Assembly (NCBI GenBank): GCA_030765045.1 | Contig: CM060961.1 | Location: 35,407,305 to 35,471,304 of the forward strand | Origin: Tenodera sinensis | Lineage: Eukaryota; Arthropoda; Insecta; Mantodea; Mantidae | Direction of reading: 5' to 3' | DNA: 64,000 bases | Shown here: one piece after another, positions 12,127 through 24,075 of the stretch | Layout: every line of letters starts with the position of its first letter | How positions within the stretch are numbered: the stretch's first letter is position 1 | Notes under the pieces: model-generated | Databases searched by the model: none | What the model saw: only the letters and a program-made list of their open reading frames with translations | What the model was told of the DNA's origin: nothing | Translations under genes and position numbers: made by a program

Positions 12127-12956
12127 ATACTTTCTCTGCTACATATAGTAGAGGAAGTATTGTATTCAACCCAAAAATTCGATGTCGAGATTTCACCAGA
12201 AATATGTTTTGAGGCCCCCTGAATCCAAAAAAAAGCATTCTTACTAAACGATCCGTGTGTGTGTCTGTGTGTATGTATGCATGACAGTCTGTGGACAGCA
12301 TAACTCGAAAACCAAAAATAGGTTAAAAACCAAACTTGGTATTTAAGGCTAATGGCATTCAAGGATGCGACACGAAGATTTTGAAGAAAATTGCTCCAAC
12401 CTAAACTACTTACATGTAGAATTTTTGAAAAATTTTGATTTCTTTGAAAATGACTCAAACGATTTTGATGAAAATGCTATATGTTTGAGATAATTTTATG
12501 ACAAATGAAATGTATATCTTTAATTTTTTTTCTATAGCCCATGTAGTCCTGTTTACTCTGGATGACTTTTGCGTAGCTGGTAAACCGTTAGAGATAGACC
12601 AAATCTTAGCAGACCAAAAATGTAGATCTTGCTGAAATACACATAACATTTTTATAGAGTGAACTACTTCGGAGATATGCCTTGTTGTTCTTCTAACGTT
12701 TGGAGAACTTATATTTCTGTCAAATAGAACATCGTTATTCATTTTTTATATGCTAACCGAGCAAAAATAACGGAATTTCAGAGCTTTAAATATTTGACTA
12801 TCTCTCAAAGCCTACTGTATTCCTATATTCTCCTTGTACCTACAACAAGATAAACAATAAGATAATTGCAACAAATGTGTACCTCAAGAAACATGAAGAT
12901 ATAGGAATATGGTTAGTACAAGAGTAGAGAAAATCATGTGAGTGCAACACAGATTT
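12127..12956 (-). mobile_element. Family A, full-length copy
   Basis: Complete minus-strand copy. The plus strand starts with the hairpin ACTTTCTCTGCTACATATAG then TAGAGGAAGT, has a short GT/GTAT microsatellite near 12255-12280, and ends GTGAGTGCAACACAGATTTT. Confidence 0.92.
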
Positions 12957-12989
12957 TTTTTTCGTAGTATTTAACACGCACTTTTATTA

Positions 12990-13345
12990 CAAGTGGCACT
13001 GCAGGCGGTGACTGATGACATATGGAGGCTCCTTAGGCTTGTACTATCCCATGAGGGGCCCCGAAACCAGGAGGCTCGCCTACCAATCCAGAGCACATCC
13101 TTTTCCTCTGCCGTGCTGCTACCGCTGTCGCAACGCTCGCCGACGCTTCCAACCCTGAAATGATTAATGTAATGAAATCGAGGGTCAGGAAATTTGGACT
13201 ATATGGAAATCATTCCCAACGTTCGCCTGGCGACCCGGGGAAACGTCCGAAAAACCCATGGGTAAGGAAGGTCGACCGTGGGGATCGAATCCGTAGCCTC
13301 AAGGATGCGGGCCACGGATGGTCCCTCTCGATGGAATAATAGCTC
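12990..13345 (-). mobile_element. tRNA-derived SINE
   Basis: The minus-strand head carries a box B-like GGATTCGATCCCC (plus 13280-13292). The body extends leftward to GCAGGCGGTGACTGATGA at 13002, a tail motif shared with the SINE at 58218-58445. The GC content and tRNA-like head support a pol III SINE. Box A is eroded. No target-site duplication was identified. Confidence 0.6.
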
Positions 13346-13939
13346 CACGACAGTGAAAGTTTATCCTCGGGTTAAAAGAATATAAATTTGATATGTCACA
13401 GGAAGTTATGTTTACTATGCATACCATTAAAGTACAACTGAATGTTTAAACGATAAACAAACAAGAAATAAGTGAACAAATAACTGAAAGCTTCTAAGTA
13501 ATCCTCACATATTTCTTTTGGTTTATATATCTATAGAAAAGGACGTATGAATAGCTTTTAGTTTAAGTAACTGAGGGCAGGAAAGGTTGAAAGCTACTTT
13601 CTCTGAAAGGTCAGGTAGTAACGTTAAAGAATTCTATTAAAACCTAATGAAAGTCTTGGCTACGCTATATGAAACATCTTCCCTTTAGCTGAGTACCCTC
13701 AAAAAGCGGCAGCAAAGATGCGCCAACTGTCACAGATTTAGAACATCTAGCTGGCTTCTATTGTATAGTGAAAGCTTCTAAAATGAACAAGAAACTGTAT
13801 CTCCTATCAGAGTTATGGTTTAATCCCTGGAAATCTTCTTCCATTTGGGCACTTATTTCTGCTGAAGTGTGTTTATTAACGCAAATCCACGAGTTGCATT
13901 CGAAAAGTCCAGGGTTCGAACGCCGTCGACCACCCACAT
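13346..13939. other. No recognisable feature
   Basis: Unclassified. CCAGGGTTCGAACGCCGTCG near 13910 resembles a tRNA T-arm, too little to call. Confidence 0.35.
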
Positions 13940-14022
13940 AGAAGATATAGGAATAAGGGTTTGTAAGAATGATTGGTACAAGAGTAGAGAAAGTCATGTG
14001 AGTGCAGCACATCAGATTTTTT
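13940..14022 (-). mobile_element. Family A 5' terminal fragment
   Basis: Only the last 83 bp of a minus-strand copy, abruptly truncated at GAAGATATAGG and ending GTGAGTGCAGCACATCAG then TTTTTT. It preserves the 5' palindrome well. Confidence 0.85.
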
Positions 14023-14039
14023 AATCGTGTTTTTCTTTG

Positions 14040-14450
14040 GGAGAAGATAGTTATTTAGATAAACCTTAAAAGCAAAATTTTAACTAATTATAAATTTTCA
14101 TCATAATTGTTGGAACCGTTTCCGTGACGAGACCTTTAATATCCTGGCTTGTTTGTTGAAATTCGCCCATTAACAGAGAAATTATGGCCAAAATAAGGTT
14201 TCAACTAATTGTAACTGTTACGCGTAAAATCGCGTTTTTAAGGAATGACACCTATATAGATAAAGCTAATAAGCAAAACCCTGTCTGAATACAAAATTTG
14301 ATCGAAATCATTAGAGTCGTTTCCAAGTGGCGTTGAATATATATTATGATCGAAATACAAATGCAAAGTACTATATTGATATAGTTTTCTCTACTCACTT
14401 TTCCTTTATGTAAAGTCACTTACCTTTCTCTACTCACTCTTCTAATAATA
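14040..14450. repeat. Diverged tandem duplication, about 200-bp period
   Basis: The block starting AGATAAACCTTAAAAGCAAA (about 14057) and ending near GGAACCGTTTCCGTG recurs about 200 bp later as AGATAAAGCTAATAAGCAAA (about 14258) ending AGAGTCGTTTCCAAGTGG. A shorter doublet TTTCTCTACTCAC follows at about 14388 and 14426. The family is unknown. Confidence 0.55.
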
Positions 14451-15044
14451 ATTCATACAAGTTTCTATGTAATTGAAATAACAATGGAGTACATGTTGGA
14501 AATATCAACTCCTGTAAACCAAGCTGCAACGCGACGTGGGACTCTTGTAATGTGGTCAGTCACTTTTTCCAGCATCTACATCTAACTAAATCTTAGGTTC
14601 AAATCCTTGCATACTTTTTTAAAAGTTGCTTATAATTTACAACATGCATAAAGGCGGTACCCTCCTTCCATCAATGTACTTATACGCATTTAACTAGATG
14701 ATATTGTTCCACATTATAATATTGTTCACTACAACTTTGGTTCATGTTATTTTTAGGACAGAATATGTAACCCCAAAGGATGTTTCAAGGCTGGCTGTAG
14801 TTAATGTAAATTTACTTTCTGTGTAAATGCACAGCTTTTAATATGAAAAGACCATTTACTGGCCCTTAAGAGGAAATGTCACTGTAATAATAACTTTATT
14901 TAGAGGTTAGCAAATAATTATGAGATAAAAAGTGTTATATCTTTTTTAAAATTGTTCCATTTATATCCCGCCTTTAATTACAGAGGTCATATCGGTAGCC
15001 TTGTCTATTGACAAATGGTGATACACGTTTAACGGTGGGTTTTT
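14451..15044. other. No recognisable feature
   Basis: AT-rich sequence with no frame or repeat I can support. Confidence 0.4.
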
Positions 15045-15203
15045 CGGCTTTTGGGGTTGTTATACCTTGAGTTCACACTTTCATTCATACTTCCACAGAA
15101 AATAATCTTGGCTGGAGAAAAATTCCTACCCCCCTGCCGGGAATCGAACCCGGGACCCCTAGCACAGCAGGCAGGTGCTCTACCAACTGCGCCACTGTTG
15201 GGG
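15045..15203 (-). mobile_element. tRNA-derived SINE
   Basis: The minus strand begins CAGTGGCGCAGTTGGTAGAG (box A TGGCGCAGTTGG, plus 15183-15194) and has box B GGGTTCGATTCCCGG (plus about 15139-15152) at tRNA-like spacing. A non-tRNA tail follows that resembles none of the other SINEs here. It could be a tRNA pseudogene. Long frames across it in both strands are incidental. Confidence 0.7.
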
Positions 15204-15386
15204 TGCTCTTTCAAGGGGTCCACTTTAGGAGCAGGATTTGCTTCTAATGTGGCGTTTGTAAGCCGAGGTAACGTTTACTGTGTAAGCTGAGGTGGTGCAA
15301 AAAGTGGTTTGTAATTGTTATATTTCAAAGTATAATGTGTTTTGTAACAAAAACGTATCTAAAACTAACCTTTGCACACGGAATGC

Positions 15387-15889
15387 TGAGTAATACGGTA
15401 GGTATCATGTGCAGCTTTCTCTGTAGCACACGCTCTCCATGACGTCATGCAGTGTATGTGGAGTAATTATCCTTCCCCTTGAAAGTGACGGAAGGCACGA
15501 TTTATCTGTAGGAAAGTAGCTTGTATATGTCCCATACAACGAAGAAATTGTATATGGTTTGTGATCTAGTTCTTCAATAAGATGGTTAACACAGGAAAAG
15601 AACTCATATTCCTCACATCCACCCCTGCTGGTTTCATGTATAAATTCCTTCCTTTTTCCCCTACCCCTTCTTCTGCTCTTTATCGCCACTCACTTCGCTG
15701 ATCATCGTTGTACTTAATGTGATGCTAATATCCCGTTTAAACATTTGAATGTTGAGGCTATACTATCACTAGTCCTTACAAACACTGTCATTTCAGTCAG
15801 AGCAAGCGGCTAGGGACTTCTACACCAGCTGACGTCATCAGCACGGAATCCGCTGCGCATCTAGCTGGTGATACCTACCGTATTACTCA
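15387..15889. mobile_element. 0.5-kb element with perfect 21-bp terminal inverted repeats
   Basis: The perfect inverted repeat occupies 15387-15407 and 15869-15889 (outer bases TGAGTAATACGG). Each arm then has a TGACGTCA palindrome 30-31 bp further in (about 15438-15447 and 15828-15836), so the arms look like one longer, diverged inverted repeat. No target-site duplication is obvious, so the superfamily is unknown. A 94-codon minus-strand frame (15405-15689) lies inside, with no resemblance I recognise. Confidence 0.7.
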
Positions 15890-16249
15890 ACACACTCAAA
15901 ATGAAGCACAAGATTTAGTACGGCTATAAATAAAGCTGATTCTTCATCGCACTTTGTAAGCACTACTAACTCCATCTGTTGTAGTTCATGTGCACTTCAT
16001 AAGCGCACTACTTGCTGGAGGGTTTACATATGAGTATAGGTCCTTTACCTTATATAACGTTATTTTTTGGGAGGTCTTCAATTGTTGGTCAAATTTCATG
16101 GATACATTTTTCTCAACACCCGTTATAGTCACACTGGGCACCACAGGTCTTGGACACAAATGATGCATGAAAAGAAAATTATATTTGAGTAGGAGACGTT
16201 CCAGACCTAAGTTTGGTGTACCTTGGTGCAATGAGAACTGAGAAAACGC
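15890..16249. other. No recognisable feature
   Basis: Unclassified sequence. Confidence 0.35.
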
Positions 16250-16335
16250 TCAATAGGAGGGCGGTCATGACAGGATTTGAACCAAGGACCTTGCCCTAAG
16301 AGATCATGCCTCAAATACCTCGGCTAGTCATGTCG
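16250..16335 (-). mobile_element. tRNA-like SINE remnant
   Basis: The minus strand shows TAGCCGAGGT (box A-like) and GGTTCAAATCC (box B-like) at tRNA spacing, with an eroded body. A decayed tRNA-derived SINE head is likelier than a tRNA gene. Confidence 0.45.
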
Positions 16336-16409
16336 ATTTTGATAGGAGGATATATAATGACAGGATCTTACAAATAAAGCAGAAGGAATGAAACATTTAT
16401 ACACAGAAA

Positions 16410-17209
<800 letters not shown>

Positions 17210-17794
17210 TGCAAACTTAGCAAACAAGTTTAAAATTTCTTGCAGTTCTTTCAGTTATTGCTGCTGTTTACGGAAGTCCAAGTAGCGTGTATGCAACAGA
17301 ATGTTAGAGGAAGTTTAGCCTGGTGTTGCTGGCGTGGACAGCATAATCTCACACTTCTACCAACCTTATCTTACTTGGAACGAATGTTATTAGGCAAAAG
17401 GGTTAGGCGACACTAATTAAAAGGTGAAGTCTGTTGCAGCGAGTGTAATCAAGTCTGTTATTAGAACATGGACATCATCCCAGACCATTGCGCACGCGCG
17501 GGGCAACAGTTGTTGCATATTGTTGCTTTTGATATAATTGTTTACATGCCGTCCCTGTTATTGCGAGCGTTTGTAAGGAGTGCGGCCTGTTATGCAGTTA
17601 TATAAAATAGGGCTTCTAAAGGGCCTTAGTTAAGAGTTTAGAATCTGTGTAGATTTGGCCAATGTTTTCGAAATGTTACTGATTTTGAATTGCACAACCA
17701 GCGTCTAATTTAGTAATATGATAAAGAGGGAAAATCCGTATGAGTATAATTAAGATAATCTGAAAACTCGTTCAGCAGACTTGGACATATTTTA
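17210..17794. other. No recognisable feature
   Basis: Unclassified sequence. Slightly higher complexity near 17450-17640, but no frame. Confidence 0.35.
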
Positions 17795-18428
17795 ATTTCT
17801 CTATTAGATGTAGTAAGCTCGACCGAAAATTTAAGATGTCGGAATTTAATCGGAAATATAAAAATATTTTAAAAAAAGCAATTTTAGAATTGGGTGTTTT
17901 AGCAAGACCACGTTGTGTATAGTAAGATTTGGTCTACCTCTTATAGTTTACCAATCATTCAAAAGTCATTAAGACTAAACAGGAAATATAAAAATATTAA
18001 AAGAAAAAGCAATTTTAGAATTGGGTGTTTCAGCAAGACCACGTTGTGTATAGTAAGATTTGGTCTACCTCTTATTGTTTACCAGTCATTCAAAAGTCAT
18101 TAAGACTAAACAGCACTATATGAGCCATAGTTCAAAATACACATTTATTTCATTTGTCATAAAAATATCTTAACCATACGACATTTTAATCAAAATCGTT
18201 AGAGTTATTTTCGAATTATCAAAATTTTCCATGCAAAGCATAGTTTTGTGGTGGAAGAATTTTCTTTAAAATCTTAGTGTCGGACTCTTGAAAGATATTA
18301 AAGTTAAATACCAACTTTGATTTTTAACCAACTTTTTGTTTTGTGCCCTCAGAACATAATTTCCAGTGAAATTTTGACATCGAATTTTTGAATGGAATAC
18401 AATATTTCCTCTGCTTACTATACAGTAT
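17795..18428. mobile_element. Fold-back family A derivative with 130-bp tandem duplication
   Basis: The left edge is an inverted family A 3' arm (AAGATGTCGGAATTTAATCGG). Forward body sequence follows, and the right edge is a normal forward 3' arm (AGTGAAATTTTGACATCGAA), so both ends derive from the same terminus in opposite orientation. The segment 17852-17981 is repeated at 17982-18111 with few differences (period 130, GGAAATATAAAAATATT at the start of each). Confidence 0.75.
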
Positions 18429-18460
18429 GAATATCTGTACTTTTGTTCATTTTATCACAT

Positions 18461-18478
18461 TGGTGTCAGGAGTGGGAT
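18461..18478 (+). promoter_or_regulatory. LTR-retrotransposon primer-binding site (tRNA-Leu type)
   Basis: TGGTGTCAGGAGTGGGAT is complementary to the 3' end of tRNA-Leu as I know it (…ATCCCACTCCTGACACCA). It follows TTTATCACAT, compatible with an LTR end, but the upstream sequence is mostly family A, so little LTR is left. No gag frame was recognised downstream. Confidence 0.65.
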
Positions 18479-19219
18479 ATGTCGAGTTGTCAGCATTTAC
18501 AGTGTTTATTTAATTTTAAATATTTTCTTCACTTTTACACAACTTTGAAAGCTTCCCTGGAGTTCCTTTGACTGCTTCCAATTTTGCCTGACTTTTCAGG
18601 TTTCTCTGACTTTGTGCATTGGTAGTTCTTTGTGTGTGGATCTCTTTTGAAGGGACGTAGGTACATTGTATGAGGAAAGTGATCACGTTGTGAGGTAGAA
18701 CATTTCCAGGTGCCTTGGGAGATCCTGAGCTCCAGTATCGATTATCTAGCGTGCCACCACAGGGATACTACTGCGTCTTTATTTTCCACTGTGGATTTCT
18801 TTTCCTATCAATCATTTCTCTCGTTTCTCATTCTTATATATCTTTTCTTTCTTACTTCTTACTATCGGGTTTAAGTAAATATATCTCACATATTTGGGTT
18901 TTATTTGCAGTCTTTTAAATCCGCATATATCGGTTGTTAGGTTTCTCTTTTCACTCACACTGCAACTACATTGTTTCTCTTTCATTTGTTTTCCTGTTTT
19001 TTATACTAACGAATTGAAATGAGTTGAAGACATCACATTACTTTTAATGGCAGTCAAAATGCCATAGCTTTTCAATATTAATAGATGATCCATTGTCTAG
19101 AATATTTTTTTGAAACAATTACCTAAATTTTAAGACTTATTCAATAGTTTTTCATTAAAATATAGGTTATTTAGTTGCAAGTGGGTGATAAAATTTTATC
19201 ACACTATGTCAATAACTTC
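18479..19219. other. Possible LTR-element leader, otherwise unrecognised
   Basis: Sequence downstream of the primer-binding site. Short frames without recognisable gag or pol motifs. Confidence 0.35.
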
Positions 19220-19400
19220 ATTGCCTCCGTAGCGCAGAGATAGCGCGCTTAACTCTGACGGGGAGGACCCGAGTTCGATCTCCTTACCAACCTGGCGATT
19301 CCCCCCCCCCCCCCCCCCCCCCCCCGGCTAAGCACGGCCGTGCAGTCGCATAGAATATGTACGGCCAGAACTAAAAATCCTAAATTCCGAGTAAATTCGT
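19220..19400 (+). mobile_element. tRNA-derived SINE with poly-C run
   Basis: The head CCTCCGTAGCGCAGAGATAG and GAGTTCGATCTCC (about 19271-19283) has tRNA box A/B spacing. A 25-base poly-C follows (19301-19325), then GGCTAAGCACGGCCGTGCAG. The poly-C is probably an unstable expansion inside the SINE body. Confidence 0.6.
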
Positions 19401-20527
19401 GACTATACGTGCACTTCATTTCACTTTGTGTCTAATTCTGAATAAGAGATCGATTATGATTTGTTTCATTGCGATTAGCGTTTTTTTTAAACAAAAAACG
19501 AACTGCATTATTCGAAAGCTTAGCAGCTATTTGATGACCAGCTAAGCACTTTGCTTGGGATAAAAAAGAAAATAAAAATTTTTACTTCTCATAAGCTTTC
19601 TCAGTCATTTTGGTGTTTTTCTTCACTTCCTATGTCTATGACGCAATAGTTACGACGATGTAATCATTCGCGACGCTGTCTTGCAATCACAGACACACTG
19701 ACCAACTCGTATCTGTAACTCATTCGCTAATCTCCTTATATATTGGAGATGACGTCACACGTACCAATCTCGAGTTCCACACACAGGCATCAGAAATTAC
19801 GCAGCTAGAAGTGTTGAGAACGCTCTCGAAACCCCCTTTGTTTCCACCGCCTCGATTATTGACAGTCACGTACACAACCATCGCGCGAAGAAGCCCGGCC
19901 CTGAACGTCTTTGCCTGCTCGCCGACACGGTGTGAAGTAGCTTAGCCCATCCATCCTTTATTGAGCGCCGGGCTACGTTTGTTGGTTACGCTGTTCATTT
20001 ACACGGACACACACACACACACACGCATTAGCACGTCAAATTAAGCAGGATGAAGAGTTTCAGTTCCCTGTAACAAGATGTACGGATGTTTATTCTTTAT
20101 TCCTCGTTTCTGTCATTTGTCTTATTGTTGGGTATAGCTTTAGCTTGCAGTTCTCGCAACTCTCTGACATGAGTAGCTGTGCCTAGTCTCATGCGACAAA
20201 TCCCATATGACGTTCGGGGTGACCTCTCCAGTCATACCCTCATATCATAAACATGTTCTCCTTTTCCATTCGGCAGAGGTTTAGTTGTTTCCCATTTGTT
20301 TAGCTGTCCCAGTAACATTTCTCTGGGGAGGATTATGAACACCAAATTCTCTCTGGTATGCCCTTTGTGTAGCTGTAAGAGAATTTGTAATTCCCTATTG
20401 ATTCACAAGAAACAGCCGTTCATTTAATGTGTACTCCATTTTCAGTGACTAAAACAGCACGTCAAAGACAGCTGCCAACATTAAGACAAATGACTAAGAA
20501 CTAAGAAAATAAATAACTACGCATCTT
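19401..20527. other. No recognisable feature
   Basis: The part at 19630-20000 is less AT-rich and includes TATATATTGGAGATGACGTC and a short CA run (20009-20024), but I cannot identify a promoter or exon. Confidence 0.4.
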
Positions 20528-21330
20528 GTTACAAAAATCTAATGTTTTGCACTCACATGAGTTTCTCTACTCATATACTAACCCTTCTTCATGTTAGTTG
20601 AGATAAACATTTGTACAAATTATCTTATTGCTTATTTCCTTGTAGGTGAAAGGGGAATATTAGAATACAGTAGGCTTTGTGCGAGTCAAATCTTTTAAAG
20701 CTTTGAGATCCCTTTCTCTTTGCACGCTTAACATATAAAAAATAAACAACGGTGTTCCATTTCGCGAAAGTTTTAAGTTTTCCGAAATTCACACAAAAAA
20801 CAAGGAATATCTCCGAAATGGTTCACTCTACAAAAAATTATTTGGACCTAAATTGTGTGTTTTAGAGAGATCTACATTTCTGTATAGTAAGAGTTTGACT
20901 ATCCCTTACGGTTTACGAGTTATTCAAAAGACATACAAAGTAAACAGGATTATATAGGCTATAGCCAGAAAATTCAAAATATACATTTCATTTGTCATAC
21001 AAATATCATAAACATATGAAATTTTAATCAAAATCGTTAGAGCCATTTTCAAGAAAATCAAAATTTTTGAAAAATTTTCCATGTAAAGGGTTGTTTGTGG
21101 CGGGGCTGTTTTCTTCAAAATCTTCGTGTCACATCCTTGAAAGACATTAAACTTAAATACTAATTTTGGTTTTCAACCGACTTTTCCTTTTTGAGTTATG
21201 CTGTCCAGACACACACACACACGCACACACACACACGGGTAAAAACAATGCTTTTTTGGATTCAAGGGTCTCAAAACATATATTTCCAGTGAAATCTCGA
21301 CATCGAATTTTTGGGTGGAGGAGGTAAAAA
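20528..21330 (+). mobile_element. Family A copy, nearly full length
   Basis: Plus-strand copy from TACAAAAATCTAATGTTTTG to GGTGGAGGAGGTAAAAATCTG. The 3' hairpin's left arm is deleted. The last bases AAAAATCTGAAGG resemble the start of another copy, suggesting a former head-to-tail junction. CA array at 21209-21236. Confidence 0.9.
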
Positions 21331-21853
21331 TCTGAAGGCCTGAACATGTTTTAAGTTACTTTTTAGCTAAGTAGTTAAAGAAAGAAATACATCAGTTGTA
21401 CATAAATCACTCCGTATAAACTTCTTTCATAGTTGCAGTTGTAGTAAAATATTAAAAGTTTTCCAGAACTTGCGTTGAATTTAATTTTGAATGAGTGGTT
21501 CAATATTTTCCCGAAACTTTTAGTCTTGATTGATTTTAATAGGCTTATGCGTAATCTCTTTGTGTTGCAAAACCAGCAGTAAACTCTCAACTTTGTAATT
21601 ATCTACTTAGAACGTGTTATTTCCATTCAAGCATGAAACAGACTAAAAGCGCTTAAACCCACTCGATATTCTTCCCTGAGGTTAAATAAACTAGCAGAAT
21701 AAAAGTGAGCTGAAGCCCCAAGAAGAAGGAAGGCGATATGTCGGACAATGAAAGGCAACACTTGGGGGGTGTAGCACCCCGTAAACATTACGTACCACTC
21801 AACAGCTCGTTAGAACAAACTTTACCCTCTATGAACCTCCAGGGGCCTGCATA

Positions 21854-21856
<3 letters not shown>
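21331..21856. other. No recognisable feature
   Basis: Unclassified sequence, no supported frame. Confidence 0.4.
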
Positions 21857-21894
<38 letters not shown>

Positions 21895-21918
21895 TGTGTG
21901 TGTGTGTGTGTGTGTGTC
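21857..21918. repeat. (GT)n microsatellite
   Basis: About 62 bp of GT with one GA interruption, not flanked by family A sequence. Confidence 0.97.
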
Positions 21919-22555
21919 TGGACGCTTGACTGACTACACCGAGTTTTGTTGTTGTTGTTGTTTCAAAGTTGCCCAACTTGCCATGCCAAGAGCTCAGGGC
22001 TATCCGCGTATAAACACGTATACCAACCTTCTTCCTCTGTCCCTTGCACCTTCTTCTTCCTCCCCACGGAATGACAAATGACTGCGACACGCCGCAACAA
22101 TACAATGCCGTGTGTTTACCACAAATACGGTGCAACTAAATATCGGAGGTGTAAGTTCAGGATACTGCTCTGGGGGTGCATTCCTTGTGACCTACATAAA
22201 CTGATATTGCATTATGTGGAACAGGAATCCACTTTTTGCTCCAAAAAGGCAATATCATATACTTTTCTGTTCATGTATAAATATAAATGCATAGCACATG
22301 CATAATATAGGCATCACATTGTGCACAGTATATAGTTAGGTATATGTATAGATTAACGATTTCCGAAATATTCTTTGTTATTAGTTTTAATTTTCAAATA
22401 CTTTATACTTGTATCAACTAAAAGTCGTTTCTTATCGGTCTTTCTTTTTATGTTCATGTAAAGAATGGAATTTAAAACAAATCAGTTTTAAAGAGTTTAA
22501 GTTTCAGTTTACAGAAACAAGAAAAAGATTTTCTAAGAATGTTTTGCAGAAGAGC
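21919..22555. other. No recognisable feature
   Basis: Contains an inverted pair GATATTGC/GCAATATC (about 22203 and 22248) but no further element structure. Confidence 0.35.
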
Positions 22556-22596
22556 AAATAGAGGAAGTCATGAGAAGTAACACATCTAATTATATC
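22556..22596 (-). mobile_element. Family A 5' terminal remnant
   Basis: AGAGGAAGTCATGAGAAGTA then ACACATCTAAT is a mutated minus-strand 5' terminus, alone. Confidence 0.5.
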
Positions 22597-22620
22597 CACA
22601 ATATTGTGACAAGCTGACAA

Positions 22621-23145
22621 ATCCCACTTCTGACACCAGTGTACCAATAATAAGTCCAGTTCCTTTTCCTGTGTGACTTTGTTTTCTAAAATTGAAGCTC
22701 AAAAATACAGTTCCAGCTTACCGTTAACATAGCTATTCTGTCCTCTCGTAAACTTGGCACACTTTTCTTTCTTTCACTTCTGTCTATGTAACACAAACTA
22801 CTGGCTTCGAGGACAACACTGACCAAAACTGCTTCACACAACAACTCCGGCACGACGATAAAATGATCCGAAACTGTCTCTATCTAAATGCACATTTCTT
22901 CAACGACAATAATTGTACACACACGCGCGCGCGCATACTAACAGTTGTCTCATTAAATACTCACGACTCCATCACAAAAACAACTCGCTTCTCTCGCCGC
23001 CCCCATACCTTATAAATGAGAATGACGTACCACGGCTTTTTCTTGAAATTCACCTTTGCTCGAACATTTTACAAGCAAGCCACCGTCGACAGTTTCTGCA
23101 ACGTTCCGAAAACGCTTTATCCCGCCACACTTATGGTTGGTCACA
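22621..23145 (-). mobile_element. Ty3/gypsy-type LTR and primer-binding site, minus strand
   Basis: The minus-strand primer-binding site TGGTGTCAGAAGTGGGAT (plus 22621-22638) follows an LTR end containing AAAAGGAACTGGACTTATT. That segment resembles AAAAGTAACTGGACTTATT before the primer site at 32092, so both belong to one LTR family. A TATA-like TTTATAAGG on the minus strand (about 23005-23015) suits an LTR promoter. The outer limit at 23145 (TGTGAC on the minus strand) is a guess from LTR end rules. Internal coding sequence is absent. Confidence 0.55.
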
Positions 23146-23401
23146 TATTCACAAGTAGTGGTGCGAGGTACCTTCAACTTAGCTCTTTTCTTATGTTATA
23201 AGGCCGCTGAATGGTGTGAGGTGGCCTACCTAGTTTTCCTCTGTTGTGTGGCGGCGACAGCAGCCGTATATCACAATATATTTTGGGGATTTTGGACAGG
23301 ATTGATGTATTTCCGATGAATGTCGGAATAGAACATTTGAGTGACATACAAGGCTTATCAGTTAGGTATCTGATAAAGAAAGTGAGCAAAGGTAAAAAAA
23401 G

Positions 23402-24075
23402 CTGATGGGTCACACTCACATGACTTTCTCTACTCTTGTAAATATTCTTACACTTATACCTATATCTACTTCATGTCAGCTGAGAGAAACATTTGCACAA
23501 ATTATCTAATTGCTGATTTCCTTGTATGTGCAAAGGCAACATGGGAATACAGTAAGCTTTCAGCGATAGTCAAATCTTTTAAAGCTGGTCGCTATTAAAG
23601 GGCTTTAAGTATTGCAAAACTCATACAAATAACAAGCAATATCTCTGAAATGGTTCATGCCATACGAAAATGCATTTGGAGATAACTTGTATGTTTTAAC
23701 GATATGTATATTTTCCGTATAGTAAGATTTGGTGTATGTATTACATTTATCGGTTATGCAAGAGCCATCCAGAGTAAACAGGACTACATGGACGACAGCC
23801 GGAAAATTCAAAATAGATGTTTCATTTGGAATAAAAGCATCTTCAACGTATGGCATTTTAATCAAAATCAATCCTTAGAGCTATTTTCGAGAAAGTCGAC
23901 GTTTTCGAAAAATGTTCCAAAGCTTATGGGAGCCTTTAAAAGTATTAAACTTATTACCAGCTTTCGTTTTTAACTGACTTTTCCTTCTGGAGTTATACTG
24001 TTCACAGCCAGACGTGCACACGCCCACGCATGCGCACATACACACACGCGCACACATACGCGCGCGCACACTATG
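23402..24075 (+). mobile_element. Family A copy, truncated in its CA/CG microsatellite
   Basis: Plus-strand copy starting GCTGATGGGTCACACTCACA. It ends in a mixed CA/CG purine-pyrimidine run (24001-24072); the 3' arm is absent. Confidence 0.9.

Noticed and set aside
15139..15194. Possible genuine tRNA gene
   Set aside because: Box A and B are good, but I could not see a paired acceptor stem and a SINE-like tail continues directly. Same reasoning for the heads at 27184-27227 and 41056-41108.
22913..23319. Overlapping plus-strand frames (60-87 codons)
   Set aside because: Lie in the minus-strand LTR and lack domain features; several frames are open simultaneously.
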